DNA of 50,550 nt from Acidimicrobiaceae bacterium. Lineage in GTDB: Bacteria; Actinomycetota; Acidimicrobiia; Acidimicrobiales; RAAP-2. The stretch lies in the NCBI GenBank assembly GCA_025350565.1, contig JANXXO010000096.1, positions 1 through 50,550 on the forward strand, given 5' to 3'. The stretch's first letter is position 1. Every line of letters starts with the position of its first letter. A program made the position numbers and the translations under genes. The notes below the pieces were generated by a model. That model searched no databases. It was not told where the DNA came from and saw only the letters and a list, made by a program, of their open reading frames with translations. Positions 1 to 6,794 of this stretch are shown piece by piece.

Positions 1-66
1 CGTGAGGCCTTTGGCCCGCAGACGGCGGGCCATCTGCTTCTGGGTTTGGCTCATGTGAACAGTCAC
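1..66 (-). CDS. Unknown protein, N-terminal 22 residues only
   Basis: The reading frame runs off the left edge of the window. I chose the GTG at 66 because GAGGAG (74-79, reverse strand) lies 7 bases upstream; the in-frame ATG at 54 would leave the ribosome site about 19 bases away. The visible protein starts MTVHMSQTQKQMARRLRAKG and is rich in Lys, Arg and Gln, as in a DNA- or RNA-binding N-terminus, but 22 residues are too few to name a family. It lies downstream of and in the same direction as the tRNA-Lys gene. Existence is supported by the ribosome site and the open frame; function is unknown. Confidence 0.55.
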   Translation of the reverse strand, partial: MTVHMSQTQKQMARRLRAKGLT

Positions 67-225
67 GGGCAATCTCCTCGGTTAAGGCAACAAGCGTTGC
101 CGATTCACCGAATCGTTGCGGTGACCCCTTGAAACCGCCAACTCATTCGAACTCTGAATCCGTTAGCGATTTTTTAGGGATGCTCTCGAGAGTATTTGGC
201 CAACCTCCAAAAACTCTTGATCACA
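67..225 (-). other. Leader and spacer between tRNA-Lys and the first reverse-strand gene
   Basis: No gene is seen here. Just upstream of the ribosome site of the left-edge gene, 101-115 forms an inverted repeat (CGATTC-acc-GAATCG), and GCAAC/GTTGC repeats around 87-118 could extend or compete with it. A 10-base palindrome CTCTCGAGAG lies at 183-192. These could be leader hairpins or a weak terminator after the tRNA; neither has a T-run, and no known riboswitch class is recognised. Confidence 0.3.
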
Positions 226-301
226 TGGTGGGCCGCCCGGGTCTCGATCCCGGCACCTTGGGATTAAAAGTCCCCTGCTCTTCCCGATGAGCTAGCGGCC
301 C
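226..301 (-). tRNA. tRNA-Lys (anticodon TTT)
   Basis: Read on the reverse strand from 301, the sequence folds as a full cloverleaf. The acceptor stem GGGCCGC pairs perfectly with GCGGCCC, the D-stem is GCTC/GAGC, the anticodon loop CTTTTAA gives anticodon TTT (Lys), the T-stem is CCGGG/CCCGG, and ACCA is encoded at the 3' end. The first anticodon-stem pair (G/A) is mismatched. The T-loop reads ATCGAGA, so the normally near-invariant T54 is A, which removes the usual T54-A58 pair. All other expected positions are present, so I take it as functional. Confidence 0.95.
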
Positions 302-334
302 TCATCAACTACGCGTCGCCGACGTCATTGTTGG

Positions 335-363
335 GCAATACCTGAGATGCCGGTCATTGACAA
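335..363 (-). promoter_or_regulatory. Candidate promoter of tRNA-Lys
   Basis: On the reverse strand TTGTCA (363-358) is followed after 17 bases by TATTGC (340-335), which would start transcription about 27 bases before the tRNA. The -35 box matches 5 of 6 and the -10 only 3 of 6 of the sigma-70-type consensus. Position and spacing are the main support. Confidence 0.35.
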
Positions 364-491
364 ACAACTCACTGTGGCGATACCTGCCGAGGAATCTTAC
401 ACAGTCGATTCGATGGAAATTTAACGGAGCGGATTTCAACTGGCTCGAGATGCAGAGCAACGACAGAACGGAGTTATTGCACTGGATTTCG

Positions 492-497
492 TAAGGT
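492..497 (+). promoter_or_regulatory. -10 box TAAGGT, leaderless start of MFS gene
   Basis: TAAGGT ends 6 bases before the ATG at 504, which would place the transcript start at or next to the start codon. There is no convincing ribosome site. The same TAnnnT-N(5-8)-start layout occurs before many other unit-leading genes in this window. Confidence 0.55.
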
Positions 498-503
498 TGC
501 GTA

Positions 504-1718
504 ATGGCATCGGGGAAATGGTTTCGGGCGTTAGAGAATCGCAACTTCCGACTCTTCTTCATTGGTCAGACCGCGTCGCAGGTTGGCAGCAGCATGGCGC
601 CCGTGGCCCTGGTCTTTGCCGTCCTGGCGCACGGAACGGCGTCAGACGTTGGTTACGTGTTGGCCGCGGAGACGGTCCCACTGGTCGTGCTCTTGCTCGT
701 CGGTGGCGTCGTGGGGGACCGCGTCAATCGCCGTACGCTCATGCTGCAGTCAGACATCCTGCGCACGGGGGCCGAACTGGGGCTCGGGCTTTGGGTACTT
801 CTGGGCGCGCCGCCGTTGTGGGGATTCATGACCTTGGGTGCTCTCTTGGGCATCGGTCAAGCGTTCTTCAGCCCCGCCCTGACCGGCATCGTGCCCCAAA
901 TGCTTAGTGATGATGCGTTGCAACAGGGCAACGCCTTGAACGGCATCTCCGCGTCGACCGGCGCCATCATTGGACCGGCCCTCGCGGGCGTCATCGTGGC
1001 GCTCTGGAGCCCCGGGTGGGCCATCGTGATCGATGGTCTCACCTACTTGGTGAGCGTGATCTCGTTGGCCCTCGTGAAGATTGACTGGAGCGCCTCCGTG
1101 GAGCGAGAGTCATTCGTTGCTCAGTTGCACGAGGGCTGGCGCGAACTATGGGTGAGGACGTGGCTGTGGGTAGTGGTCATCGAGTTTTCGATCTTCAATG
1201 CGCTATCGGCCTCGATGTTCGTGCTCGGCCCGGTGGTCGCCAAACAGTCACTGGGAGGAGCCAAGGCGTGGGGTCTCATTCTGGCGGCTCAGGGGGCGGG
1301 AGCGGTGCTCGGGGGCGTCATCATGTTGCGGTTCCACCCGCGACGCCCGCTCTTGGTGGCGACCATGGCCACCCTCGTGACGCCCCTGCCAATCTTTCTG
1401 TTGGCCTTTCGCGGGTCGGCCGTCGTCATTGGGGCCGCTTCGTTCCTGGAAGGCATCTCACTTTCGGTGTTCGGTGTGCAGTGGAGCACGACGATGCAGC
1501 GCGAGATTCCCACGGAACTCTTGTCGAGGCTTAGCGCCTACGACTGGTTCGGTTCACTGGTCCTACTGCCGATTGGCATGGCCATCGTGGGTCCCGTCTC
1601 CGGCGTCATCGGGATAAAGGCAACTTTGATTATCTGCGGGTCGGTGATGTGGGGACTCGTGGCGGTTGTACTGTGCGTGCCCGCGGTCACGCGGTTGCGC
1701 GCTCCGGCGACGAAGTGA
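504..1718 (+). CDS. MFS transporter, EntS/MFS_3-like exporter
   Basis: The 404-residue protein is hydrophobic throughout, with about twelve predicted membrane helices in the inner membrane. It opens with a cytoplasmic stretch rich in Arg and Asn (RNFRLFF) typical of the EntS/DUF894-type branch of the major facilitator superfamily. Motif A is visible after helix 2 as GDRVNRR (71-77). Relatives export siderophores, macrolides or other small molecules using the proton gradient; the substrate here cannot be read from sequence. The ATG at 504 is preceded by a leaderless-type -10 box. Its last 32 bases overlap tail-to-tail with the reverse-strand DoxX gene, so no intergenic terminator is possible between them. 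Family call is firm, substrate unknown. Confidence 0.9.
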   Translation: MASGKWFRALENRNFRLFFIGQTASQVGSSMAPVALVFAVLAHGTASDVGYVLAAETVPLVVLLLVGGVVGDRVNRRTLMLQSDILRTGAELGLGLWVLLGAPPLWGFMTLGALLGIGQAFFSPALTGIVPQMLSDDALQQGNALNGISASTGAIIGPALAGVIVALWSPGWAIVIDGLTYLVSVISLALVKIDWSASVERESFVAQLHEGWRELWVRTWLWVVVIEFSIFNALSASMFVLGPVVAKQSLGGAKAWGLILAAQGAGAVLGGVIMLRFHPRRPLLVATMATLVTPLPIFLLAFRGSAVVIGAASFLEGISLSVFGVQWSTTMQREIPTELLSRLSAYDWFGSLVLLPIGMAIVGPVSGVIGIKATLIICGSVMWGLVAVVLCVPAVTRLRAPATK

Positions 1719-2220
1719 GGCGCTCGCGACGACCGCGGTACCACGCGCCCAAAGAAGAATCGAGTGAGAAGCGCCCGCTGCCGAGCACGACGACGCTCAG
1801 TGCCAAGGCGGCCAACGCGATGTTCAGTTCGTACCCGCTGCCCAGAGTGTTGCCTTCGAGTCCGTTCTTGAAGGTCACCGTGATGACGGCGATCACCATG
1901 TCGCCGAAGATCGCCAGTCCGGCAAGTCGACCGAGTAGTCCGAGCGCGAGCGCGAGACCACCCGCGAATTCGGTGAGGCCGCTCAGTACGGCGAACAGTG
2001 TGCCGGGGTGCAGATGGGCGGTGTTCGCGAAAAAGGGGGCGTACGCGTGGATGCCGCCGCGATGAAACCACCCGAAAAGCTTTCCTCCGCCGTTGTAGAT
2101 GAAGACCCACCCCAGCGCGAGACGAACCACGAGGAGCGTCACGTCCACTTGCGTCGCGCGCATCTCGGGTGCATCAAGAGTCGCGCGGAGCTGCGCTATG
2201 CGGGTGAGGGAACGTTGCAC
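1687..2220 (-). CDS. DoxX family membrane protein
   Basis: The 177-residue protein has four predicted membrane helices and the DoxX pattern: RLALGWVFIYNGGGKLFGWF in helix 1, a GLTEFAGGLALALGLLGRLAGL segment in the middle, and an Asn/Gly-rich FKNGLEGN turn. DoxX proteins are small membrane subunits; the name comes from a thiosulfate:quinone oxidoreductase, and bacterial homologues have been linked to redox or oxidative-stress complexes. The GTG start at 2220 shares one base with the TAG stop of the upstream hydroxylase-like gene, so it is translationally coupled. It is the last gene of a three-gene reverse-strand operon. The specific role is unknown; partnership with its two neighbours is inferred from coupling. 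Confidence 0.88.
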   Translation of the reverse strand: MQRSLTRIAQLRATLDAPEMRATQVDVTLLVVRLALGWVFIYNGGGKLFGWFHRGGIHAYAPFFANTAHLHPGTLFAVLSGLTEFAGGLALALGLLGRLAGLAIFGDMVIAVITVTFKNGLEGNTLGSGYELNIALAALALSVVVLGSGRFSLDSSLGAWYRGRRERLTSSPERATA

Positions 2221-3278
2221 TAGGCCTTCATTTCGCGGGGATCATCGGCGTTGAGCAGGGTTGCTCGAGCCTCGGCACTCATGGGACGCCAGGGCGCCAG
2301 TAACTGGGCCACGAAGACCTTGCAGTGATGAGGTTTGGCCCCTTGTTGTTCGACGATCAGCGCTCGACCCGGCAGTCCCGTCGCAATCGCTACGGTCTCG
2401 GTCGTCGGAAAGACGGCCGTCTTAAACATCTGGTCCCAGATGGTGAGCGCGAAGCCGAGGTTGACGTCTTGGCGACCTTCGAGACGGTGGTGAATCCTGT
2501 GAAAGTTCGGACTGACGAAGATTCGACCAAGCACCGGTCCGAAGCTCAGTCGGATGTTCGAGTGAGCCAGGGCCACCGACCCGGCGTAGGCAATGAGGAG
2601 ACCCGTAGAAAGGCCACCGTTGGCGAGGAGCACGATGCCCGGAATCAGCGCCACCGTGTACACGATGTGGACGAAGGGATGCGTCCGAAACACCGTGAGC
2701 ACGCTCATGTCCTCTTGCGAATGGTGCAGTTCGTGAAAGCGCCAGAGAGTGTTCGAGCGATGGTTCGCCAGGTGGGCTGCCCAGTTGCATCCGTCCATGG
2801 CGATAACGATGGCGCCCGTCACGAGGACGTGAGGTAGCACCGCCACGCGGGGAAAGGTGAGCCAGGGGAGACGCGAACGCACCACCGTGGAGAACGAGAG
2901 GGAGAGCGCCGCGATCAGCGGCAACGTGAGCGTCGAGTTGAGCACCGTATAGAGCGCGTCCTGGCGATACCCGCGCGCCACCGGCGAGCGTTGTTGGGCC
3001 GGCCAGACGCGTTCGGCGATCATGAGGATCGAAATGATCACCAGCGTCGAGGGTCCGATCACACTCACGCGAAGGCTGAACAACGTCTCGGTGAAATTCG
3101 CACCGCCCCAGTGACTTATCCAACCGGTCGCGACGAGCGCCGCGGCGCCGACGGTGAGAAAGCAGACCGGGAGATAGGTTCGTGCCGCGAGCGCCGTCGC
3201 GACTGCGCGCATACGGCCACCTCGGCTGCGCTGGGTCGTGGCAGCGGAACCGAGGTGGCGATCGAAGGTGACGGTCAT
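2220..3278 (-). CDS. Sterol desaturase / fatty acid hydroxylase superfamily protein
   Basis: The 352-residue integral membrane protein carries the three histidine clusters of the diiron fatty-acid hydroxylase superfamily: HLANH, HELHH and HRIHH, which would ligate the two irons facing the cytoplasm. Several hydrophobic helices precede them. Members hydroxylate or desaturate lipids, sterols or carotenoids with O2; the substrate is unknown. I chose the ATG at 3278, 17 bases after the stop of the upstream COG4315-like gene and preceded by GGTGA; an open frame extends further upstream but would run into that gene. The 3' end overlaps the DoxX start by one base. The three-gene arrangement suggests an envelope oxidation process that needs electrons, which is inference. 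Confidence 0.88.
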   Translation of the reverse strand: MTVTFDRHLGSAATTQRSRGGRMRAVATALAARTYLPVCFLTVGAAALVATGWISHWGGANFTETLFSLRVSVIGPSTLVIISILMIAERVWPAQQRSPVARGYRQDALYTVLNSTLTLPLIAALSLSFSTVVRSRLPWLTFPRVAVLPHVLVTGAIVIAMDGCNWAAHLANHRSNTLWRFHELHHSQEDMSVLTVFRTHPFVHIVYTVALIPGIVLLANGGLSTGLLIAYAGSVALAHSNIRLSFGPVLGRIFVSPNFHRIHHRLEGRQDVNLGFALTIWDQMFKTAVFPTTETVAIATGLPGRALIVEQQGAKPHHCKVFVAQLLAPWRPMSAEARATLLNADDPREMKA

Positions 3279-3295
3279 GGCTTCACCGTGGTTGG

Positions 3296-3829
3296 TTAAA
3301 ACCCTGCACCGCCGCCGGCGGGTGCCGACGTCGTGGTGACGCCACCACCCGTTTTGGGCTTGGCGGTGACGACGACTGACCACACGCCCCAGGTGTCTTT
3401 GAGCTTATTGCCGGTCACCTTGCCGGGACCGTGGTCCTTCACGAACCAGAAGAGGGGCTTGCCGGCGTACGTCACCTGAAGTCCGCCCGCGACTTTCACC
3501 GTGCCCAGTTTGGCGGCGTCGACGCCGAGACCGGCCGTGGCTGTGGTGACACCCTTGGGAAGGAGGAGTGCCGGCCAGTACTTCAAGCACGCGGTGTTGC
3601 AGTCATTTTTGTTGAGCGTATAAAGCGTCTTTCCGCTGACGAGGAAGGTGCCGAGCTTGGAGGTTTTGGTGGCCGAGACCGTGAGGCCCTTGGTGGCGTG
3701 ACTCGTAAGGGCGCTAGCAGTTCCCACGACCAACAGCGATGCCGACACGGTGCCCGCGAGGAAGGCCGCTGACCCCCACCGGACCCACGAGCGCCGCGTC
3801 GATCCGTAATCCTTCGGGTTTACTTCCAT
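3296..3829 (-). CDS. Secreted COG4315-like protein (Secreted_repeat / YxFxxD family)
   Basis: The 177-residue protein begins with a basic stretch, then a hydrophobic signal segment (about residues 18-41, ending in an ASA-type cleavage site), so it is probably exported. The mature part has two family repeats: TLYTLNKNDCNTACLKYWP (about 68-86, with a likely CNTAC disulfide) and KPLFWFVKDHGPGKVTGN, ending in WGVWSVV, as in the COG4315 secreted or lipoprotein family. No lipobox cysteine is seen, so a free or anchored secreted protein is more likely than a lipoprotein. The C-terminus is Gly/Thr/Ala rich and low complexity. AAGGAG lies 9 bases before the ATG. It is the first gene of the hydroxylase-DoxX operon. 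The family has no firmly assigned biochemical function. Confidence 0.85.
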   Translation of the reverse strand: MEVNPKDYGSTRRSWVRWGSAAFLAGTVSASLLVVGTASALTSHATKGLTVSATKTSKLGTFLVSGKTLYTLNKNDCNTACLKYWPALLLPKGVTTATAGLGVDAAKLGTVKVAGGLQVTYAGKPLFWFVKDHGPGKVTGNKLKDTWGVWSVVVTAKPKTGGGVTTTSAPAGGGAGF

Positions 3830-3945
3830 GGTGCCCGTCTCCTTGTGGGTTGCGTTACCAGTTCTACGGCGCGAGACCGCTGGGAGATTGTCGGAATTCT
3901 CCGGTCCAGCGCTTTGTGGCCGTCAGGGGCTACATCCCGCGAGGG

Positions 3946-3951
3946 TACCGT
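3946..3951 (+). promoter_or_regulatory. -10 box TACCGT, near-leaderless start of the small DksA-like gene
   Basis: TACCGT ends 5 bases before the ATG at 3957, which fits a leaderless transcript. It lies in the 127-base region divergent from the COG4315 operon; no clear promoter was recognised on the reverse strand there. Confidence 0.45.
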
Positions 3952-3956
3952 TAGGT

Positions 3957-4145
3957 ATGCCCGAGTACGCCAACGAGAGTGTCACCGCCATCGAAGCAAG
4001 GCTCAACGACGTCGACCGAGCTCTTGAGCGACTTCGCGCCGGGACCTATCGAACCTGCCAGGTTTGCCACACGGAAATTGATGAAGCGGCGCTGGTGGCC
4101 ACCCCATTGTTGGCCAATTGCCCGAGCCACCCTGAACTGGCGTAA
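3957..4145 (+). CDS. Small DksA/TraR-like zinc-finger protein
   Basis: The 62-residue protein has an N-terminal helix (EARLNDVDRALERLRAGTYR) followed by a compact zinc-finger region with Cys34, Cys37, Cys55 and His58. In DksA/TraR proteins the phrase 'RL..GTYG.C..C...I' precedes a four-Cys zinc site; here the last ligand would be His instead of Cys, and the long coiled coil of full-length DksA is missing. DksA-type proteins insert into the RNA-polymerase secondary channel, which needs the coiled coil, so a direct copy of that role is doubtful. The ATG at 3957 is set by the -10 box TACCGT and by where homology begins. It converges on sodN. Confidence 0.75.
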   Translation: MPEYANESVTAIEARLNDVDRALERLRAGTYRTCQVCHTEIDEAALVATPLLANCPSHPELA

Positions 4146-4174
4146 CGGCCGAATTCGCTCAGCTCGGCGCACGA

Positions 4175-4193
4175 CGACGTCAGCGTGACGTTG
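4175..4193. terminator. Candidate bidirectional hairpin between convergent genes
   Basis: CGACGTCA-gcg-TGACGTTG can form an 8-pair stem (one G-T pair) in the 58-base gap between the convergent small DksA-like gene and sodN. There is no T-run on either strand, as is usual for terminators of high-GC actinobacteria. Confidence 0.4.
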
Positions 4194-4203
4194 AGGTGAA
4201 TCC

Positions 4204-4620
4204 CTATTTTTTGGTGGCCCAGAAAATTTCGGCGATGGCGTCAATCTCACTTAAGAGGCGGTCCGCGACGGCGACGTCGTTGGTCTTCTTCGCTTCGCCG
4301 GCGCTCTTGGTCGCCTTCCAAAAGAGGTCATGCAGATTGGGAAACTCTTTGAGGTGGTCGGCTTTGAAGTAGTCAGTCCAAAGTACCCAGAGGTGATGCT
4401 TCACCAAGTCGGCTCGCTCTTCCTTGATGAAGGTGGCGCGCATCTTGAAGTCGACCTCCCCCGAGGCGTTGTATTTCTCCATGCACGCCTTCACCGACTG
4501 GGCTTCGATCTTCGCTTGGGCGGGGTCGTACACGCCACAGGGGAGGTCGCAGTGCGCCGACACCGCGAGCGGAGTGGTGGTCGCGTCAAGAAGCTGATTA
4601 ATGCGGGTTCGAAGCGTCAT
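4204..4620 (-). CDS. sodN: Nickel superoxide dismutase
   Basis: The 138-residue product carries the diagnostic nickel hook HCDLPCGVY at residues 23-31. After proteolytic removal of the first 22 residues, His1, Cys2 and Cys6 of the mature chain would bind nickel and dismutate superoxide in the cytoplasm. The remaining 116 residues are helical and match the mature length of known SodN. The leader (MTLRTRINQLLDATTTPLAV...) is longer than the roughly 14-residue Streptomyces propeptide. AGGTGA precedes the ATG at 4620. The maturation-protease gene is divergent across a 90-base spacer, so the enzyme and its processing factor are paired. Nickel-dependent regulation (Nur) is known in relatives, but I recognised no operator here. 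Confidence 0.96.
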   Translation of the reverse strand: MTLRTRINQLLDATTTPLAVSAHCDLPCGVYDPAQAKIEAQSVKACMEKYNASGEVDFKMRATFIKEERADLVKHHLWVLWTDYFKADHLKEFPNLHDLFWKATKSAGEAKKTNDVAVADRLLSEIDAIAEIFWATKK

Positions 4621-4696
4621 GGCTTCACCTTTCGATTGAGTGCGTTCGCGGGGACAAATCCTTGGTTACCAACGCAGGTTAGTCATGCTCCTCGTC

Positions 4697-4702
4697 TATC
4701 GT
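4697..4702 (+). promoter_or_regulatory. -10 box TATCGT before sodX
   Basis: TATCGT ends 8 bases before the ATG at 4711. It would give a leaderless or almost leaderless transcript, although AGAGAA just before the ATG could also act weakly as a ribosome site. Confidence 0.45.
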
Positions 4703-4710
4703 TCAGAGAA

Positions 4711-5019
4711 ATGGGGCGGCTCTTGGAGTATTTCCTTCGACGGGTGACGGTGGAAGGTTCGTCCATGTCACCGACCTACGTGCCCGGCGAACGTCTTACC
4801 GCCCTTCGCCGGTGGCGACCAATTCGTAACGGCGACGTGGTGGTCGTCCGCGATCCGCGCGACCCCACGCGTTGGCTCTTGAAACGATGCGTCGGACGGA
4901 AAGGCTCGCTCGTCGACCTTCGTGGCGACAACGCGGGGGCCTCCACTGATTCACGGGACTTCGGTCTCGTTCCCTCGCGCAACGTGGCGTACATCGTGCT
5001 CTCGGGGAGCGGTTCGTAA
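4711..5019 (+). CDS. sodX: Nickel superoxide dismutase maturation protease (S26-type)
   Basis: The 102-residue protein is a compact signal-peptidase-like (S26/S24) protease. The nucleophile region is VEGSSMSPTYVPGERL, with Ser18 directly before Met19, and the general-base Lys is Lys58 in RWLLKRCVG; the RGDN segment follows. Proteins of this type next to sodN remove the SodN leader so that the nickel hook is exposed. It has no obvious N-terminal membrane anchor, consistent with a cytoplasmic processing enzyme. I chose the ATG at 4711, where homology begins and after a TATCGT box; the open frame extends further upstream but through sodN and its promoter. The role is based on family and on the divergent pairing with sodN. 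Confidence 0.88.
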   Translation: MGRLLEYFLRRVTVEGSSMSPTYVPGERLTALRRWRPIRNGDVVVVRDPRDPTRWLLKRCVGRKGSLVDLRGDNAGASTDSRDFGLVPSRNVAYIVLSGSGS

Positions 5020-5054
5020 CGCCACTTTCCAAGTGGAATCAGGAATTTCACCGG

Positions 5055-5060
5055 TAGGCT
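5055..5060 (+). promoter_or_regulatory. -10 box TAGGCT, leaderless start of mshA
   Basis: TAGGCT is followed by exactly 6 bases and then the GTG start codon, with no ribosome site. This is the standard leaderless layout of actinobacteria and decides the mshA start. Confidence 0.65.
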
Positions 5061-5066
5061 CTGCTC

Positions 5067-6284
5067 GTGGCACGTCTCGCGGTCCTCTCCTATCACACCT
5101 CACCTCTCGCCCAACCGGGTACCGGGGACGGCGGGGGGATGAACGTGTACGTTCGCGAACTTTCCAGTGCGCTCGCGCGTCTCGGCCACGACGTCGACGT
5201 GTACACCCGTCGAGACAACAACCAGGTACGTGATCAGGTCGTGGTGGAGCCGGGCTTTCGTGTCCATTACGTGACCGCCGGGCCGCCGACTTCGCTCGAA
5301 CGCGAAGAGTTGGCCAACCACATTGGGGCCTTTACTGATGCGGTAGCCACGCTCTTTCGCTGCAGCGGGACGCCGGACGCTCTGCACGCCAACTACTGGC
5401 TGAGCGGTCTCGCCGGGCACCGCCTGAAGCACGAACTCCACATTCCCTTGATCATGACGTTCCACACCTTGGAGAGGGTGAAGGCCGATCTCTTCGAAGG
5501 CGAATCAGAGGACCGCGCCTTTCAAGAGGCGGCGATCTTCGCGTGCGCCGACGCGGTGCTGGCGAGTTGCGGTGTCGAGGCCGAGGAGTTCGTGCGCTTC
5601 TATAACGCTGATCCGTCGCGCGTGCACCTCGTGCCGCTCGGAGTGGAGCACGCATTCTTCGCGCCCGGTTTTCGACCCCAAGCCCGTCGTGCGCTCGGCA
5701 TTGAAGGCGAGGAGGCCATGCTGCTCTTCGTCGGACGGTTGCAGGCGTTGAAGGGTGTCGATCTGGCCCTGGAAACCCTCATCGAGTTGCGTCGTCGCGG
5801 ACGGAAAGCCATGTTGGCCATTGTCGGAGGACCGTCCGGTCCCGACGGACGAAGCACCCTCGCTCAACTGCACCAACGAGTGCAAGAGGCTGGGGTCATC
5901 GAGCACGTGAGTTTCGTCGCCCCGCAGTCCCACCAACTGCTTTCCACCTGGATGCGCGCCTCGGACGTCATGTTGGTGCCGTCGCGCACTGAGAGTTTCG
6001 GTCTCGTGGCATTGGAGTCGTCGGCCTGCGGCACACCCGTCGTCGCGAGCGACGTGGGGGGCCTGATGACGTTGATCGAGCCGGGCGTCACGGGTTATCT
6101 CATCGGCGATCGCAGCGCCACGACGTGGGCGGATGCGGTGGAAGAGGTCCTGAACCCCGAACGGTCCACCACCATGTCCAACGCCGCCGTGCTGGCCGCA
6201 CGCCGCTACACCTGGCGCGCGGCGGCCCTGTCACTCACCTCGCTGATCGACGACCTCTCGCTCTCGGGCCTCGTGCGTTGCTGA
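5067..6284 (+). CDS. mshA: D-inositol-3-phosphate glycosyltransferase, MshA-like
   Basis: The 405-residue GT-B glycosyltransferase (GT4 family) begins with HTSPLAQPGTGDGGGMNVYV (about residues 10-29), a hallmark of MshA, which joins UDP-GlcNAc to 1L-myo-inositol-1-phosphate in the first step of mycothiol synthesis. The C-terminal nucleotide-sugar half shows FVGRLQALKGVD (about 220-231) and the E-x7-E motif in PSRTESFGLVALESSACGTPVVA (about 306-328). The GTG start at 5067 is set by the TAGGCT box six bases upstream. The next gene is a YbjN-like gene, the same neighbour as in mycobacteria, which strengthens the mycothiol assignment over sucrose-phosphate synthase-like relatives. It acts in the cytoplasm. 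Confidence 0.9.
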   Translation: MARLAVLSYHTSPLAQPGTGDGGGMNVYVRELSSALARLGHDVDVYTRRDNNQVRDQVVVEPGFRVHYVTAGPPTSLEREELANHIGAFTDAVATLFRCSGTPDALHANYWLSGLAGHRLKHELHIPLIMTFHTLERVKADLFEGESEDRAFQEAAIFACADAVLASCGVEAEEFVRFYNADPSRVHLVPLGVEHAFFAPGFRPQARRALGIEGEEAMLLFVGRLQALKGVDLALETLIELRRRGRKAMLAIVGGPSGPDGRSTLAQLHQRVQEAGVIEHVSFVAPQSHQLLSTWMRASDVMLVPSRTESFGLVALESSACGTPVVASDVGGLMTLIEPGVTGYLIGDRSATTWADAVEEVLNPERSTTMSNAAVLAARRYTWRAAALSLTSLIDDLSLSGLVRC

Positions 6285-6285
6285 C

Positions 6286-6771
6286 GTGACCAGGGCGCCG
6301 CTCGCCGACGCGGCGTCGGCCAGTCGACTGGACACGACGGTGCGAACCTGGGCGCAGCAGTGGACGGCCTCCGCCCTGCTCGGGATCGAGCATCAAGCGC
6401 TGCCCGACGACCGAGGCCATCACCACTGGTTGCTCCGTCTGAAAGGGAATGAGAAGGACGTCATCACCCTCTGGTTGTCGCTTCGCCAACGAACGGTGCA
6501 CGCCGAAAGTGAAGTGGTGCCGGCGCCGGAGGAGAATCGCGAAGCCCTGTACAAGTTCCTGTTGGTGAAGAATGCCGAACTGCGTGAGCTCCATCTCGCC
6601 ATAGGTCCCGAAGAAGGCATCTACCTCCAGGGCCAGATCCCCATCAACGAACTCACCGTGGACCGCCTCGACGAAGTCGTCGGCGCGACCTTGCACTACG
6701 TCGACGAGATCTACCCGACGGCGATGTCCTTGGGACTTCCGGCCCTCTATCGGCGCCGCAAGAAAATTTGA
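6286..6771 (+). CDS. YbjN domain-containing protein
   Basis: The 161-residue soluble protein resembles the YbjN/type-III-chaperone-like family. Its core reads HHWLLRLKGNEKDVITLWLSLRQRTVHAESEV, then an ALYKFLLVKNAELRELHLAIGPEEGIYLQGQIP strand-helix segment typical of the family. The GTG start lies one base after the mshA stop, so the two are co-translated. An analogous gene follows mshA in Mycobacterium. No catalytic residues are evident and the molecular role is not established; a chaperone-like or regulatory function is only a guess from the fold. Confidence 0.82.
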   Translation: MTRAPLADAASASRLDTTVRTWAQQWTASALLGIEHQALPDDRGHHHWLLRLKGNEKDVITLWLSLRQRTVHAESEVVPAPEENREALYKFLLVKNAELRELHLAIGPEEGIYLQGQIPINELTVDRLDEVVGATLHYVDEIYPTAMSLGLPALYRRRKKI

Positions 6772-6782
6772 CGACCACCTTG

Positions 6783-6788
6783 TAGCGT
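6783..6788 (+). promoter_or_regulatory. -10 box TAGCGT, leaderless start of proC
   Basis: TAGCGT is followed by 6 bases and the GTG start of proC. It lies only 11 bases after the stop of the YbjN-like gene, so proC can have its own transcript despite the short gap. Confidence 0.6.
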
Positions 6789-6794
6789 GAAGTC

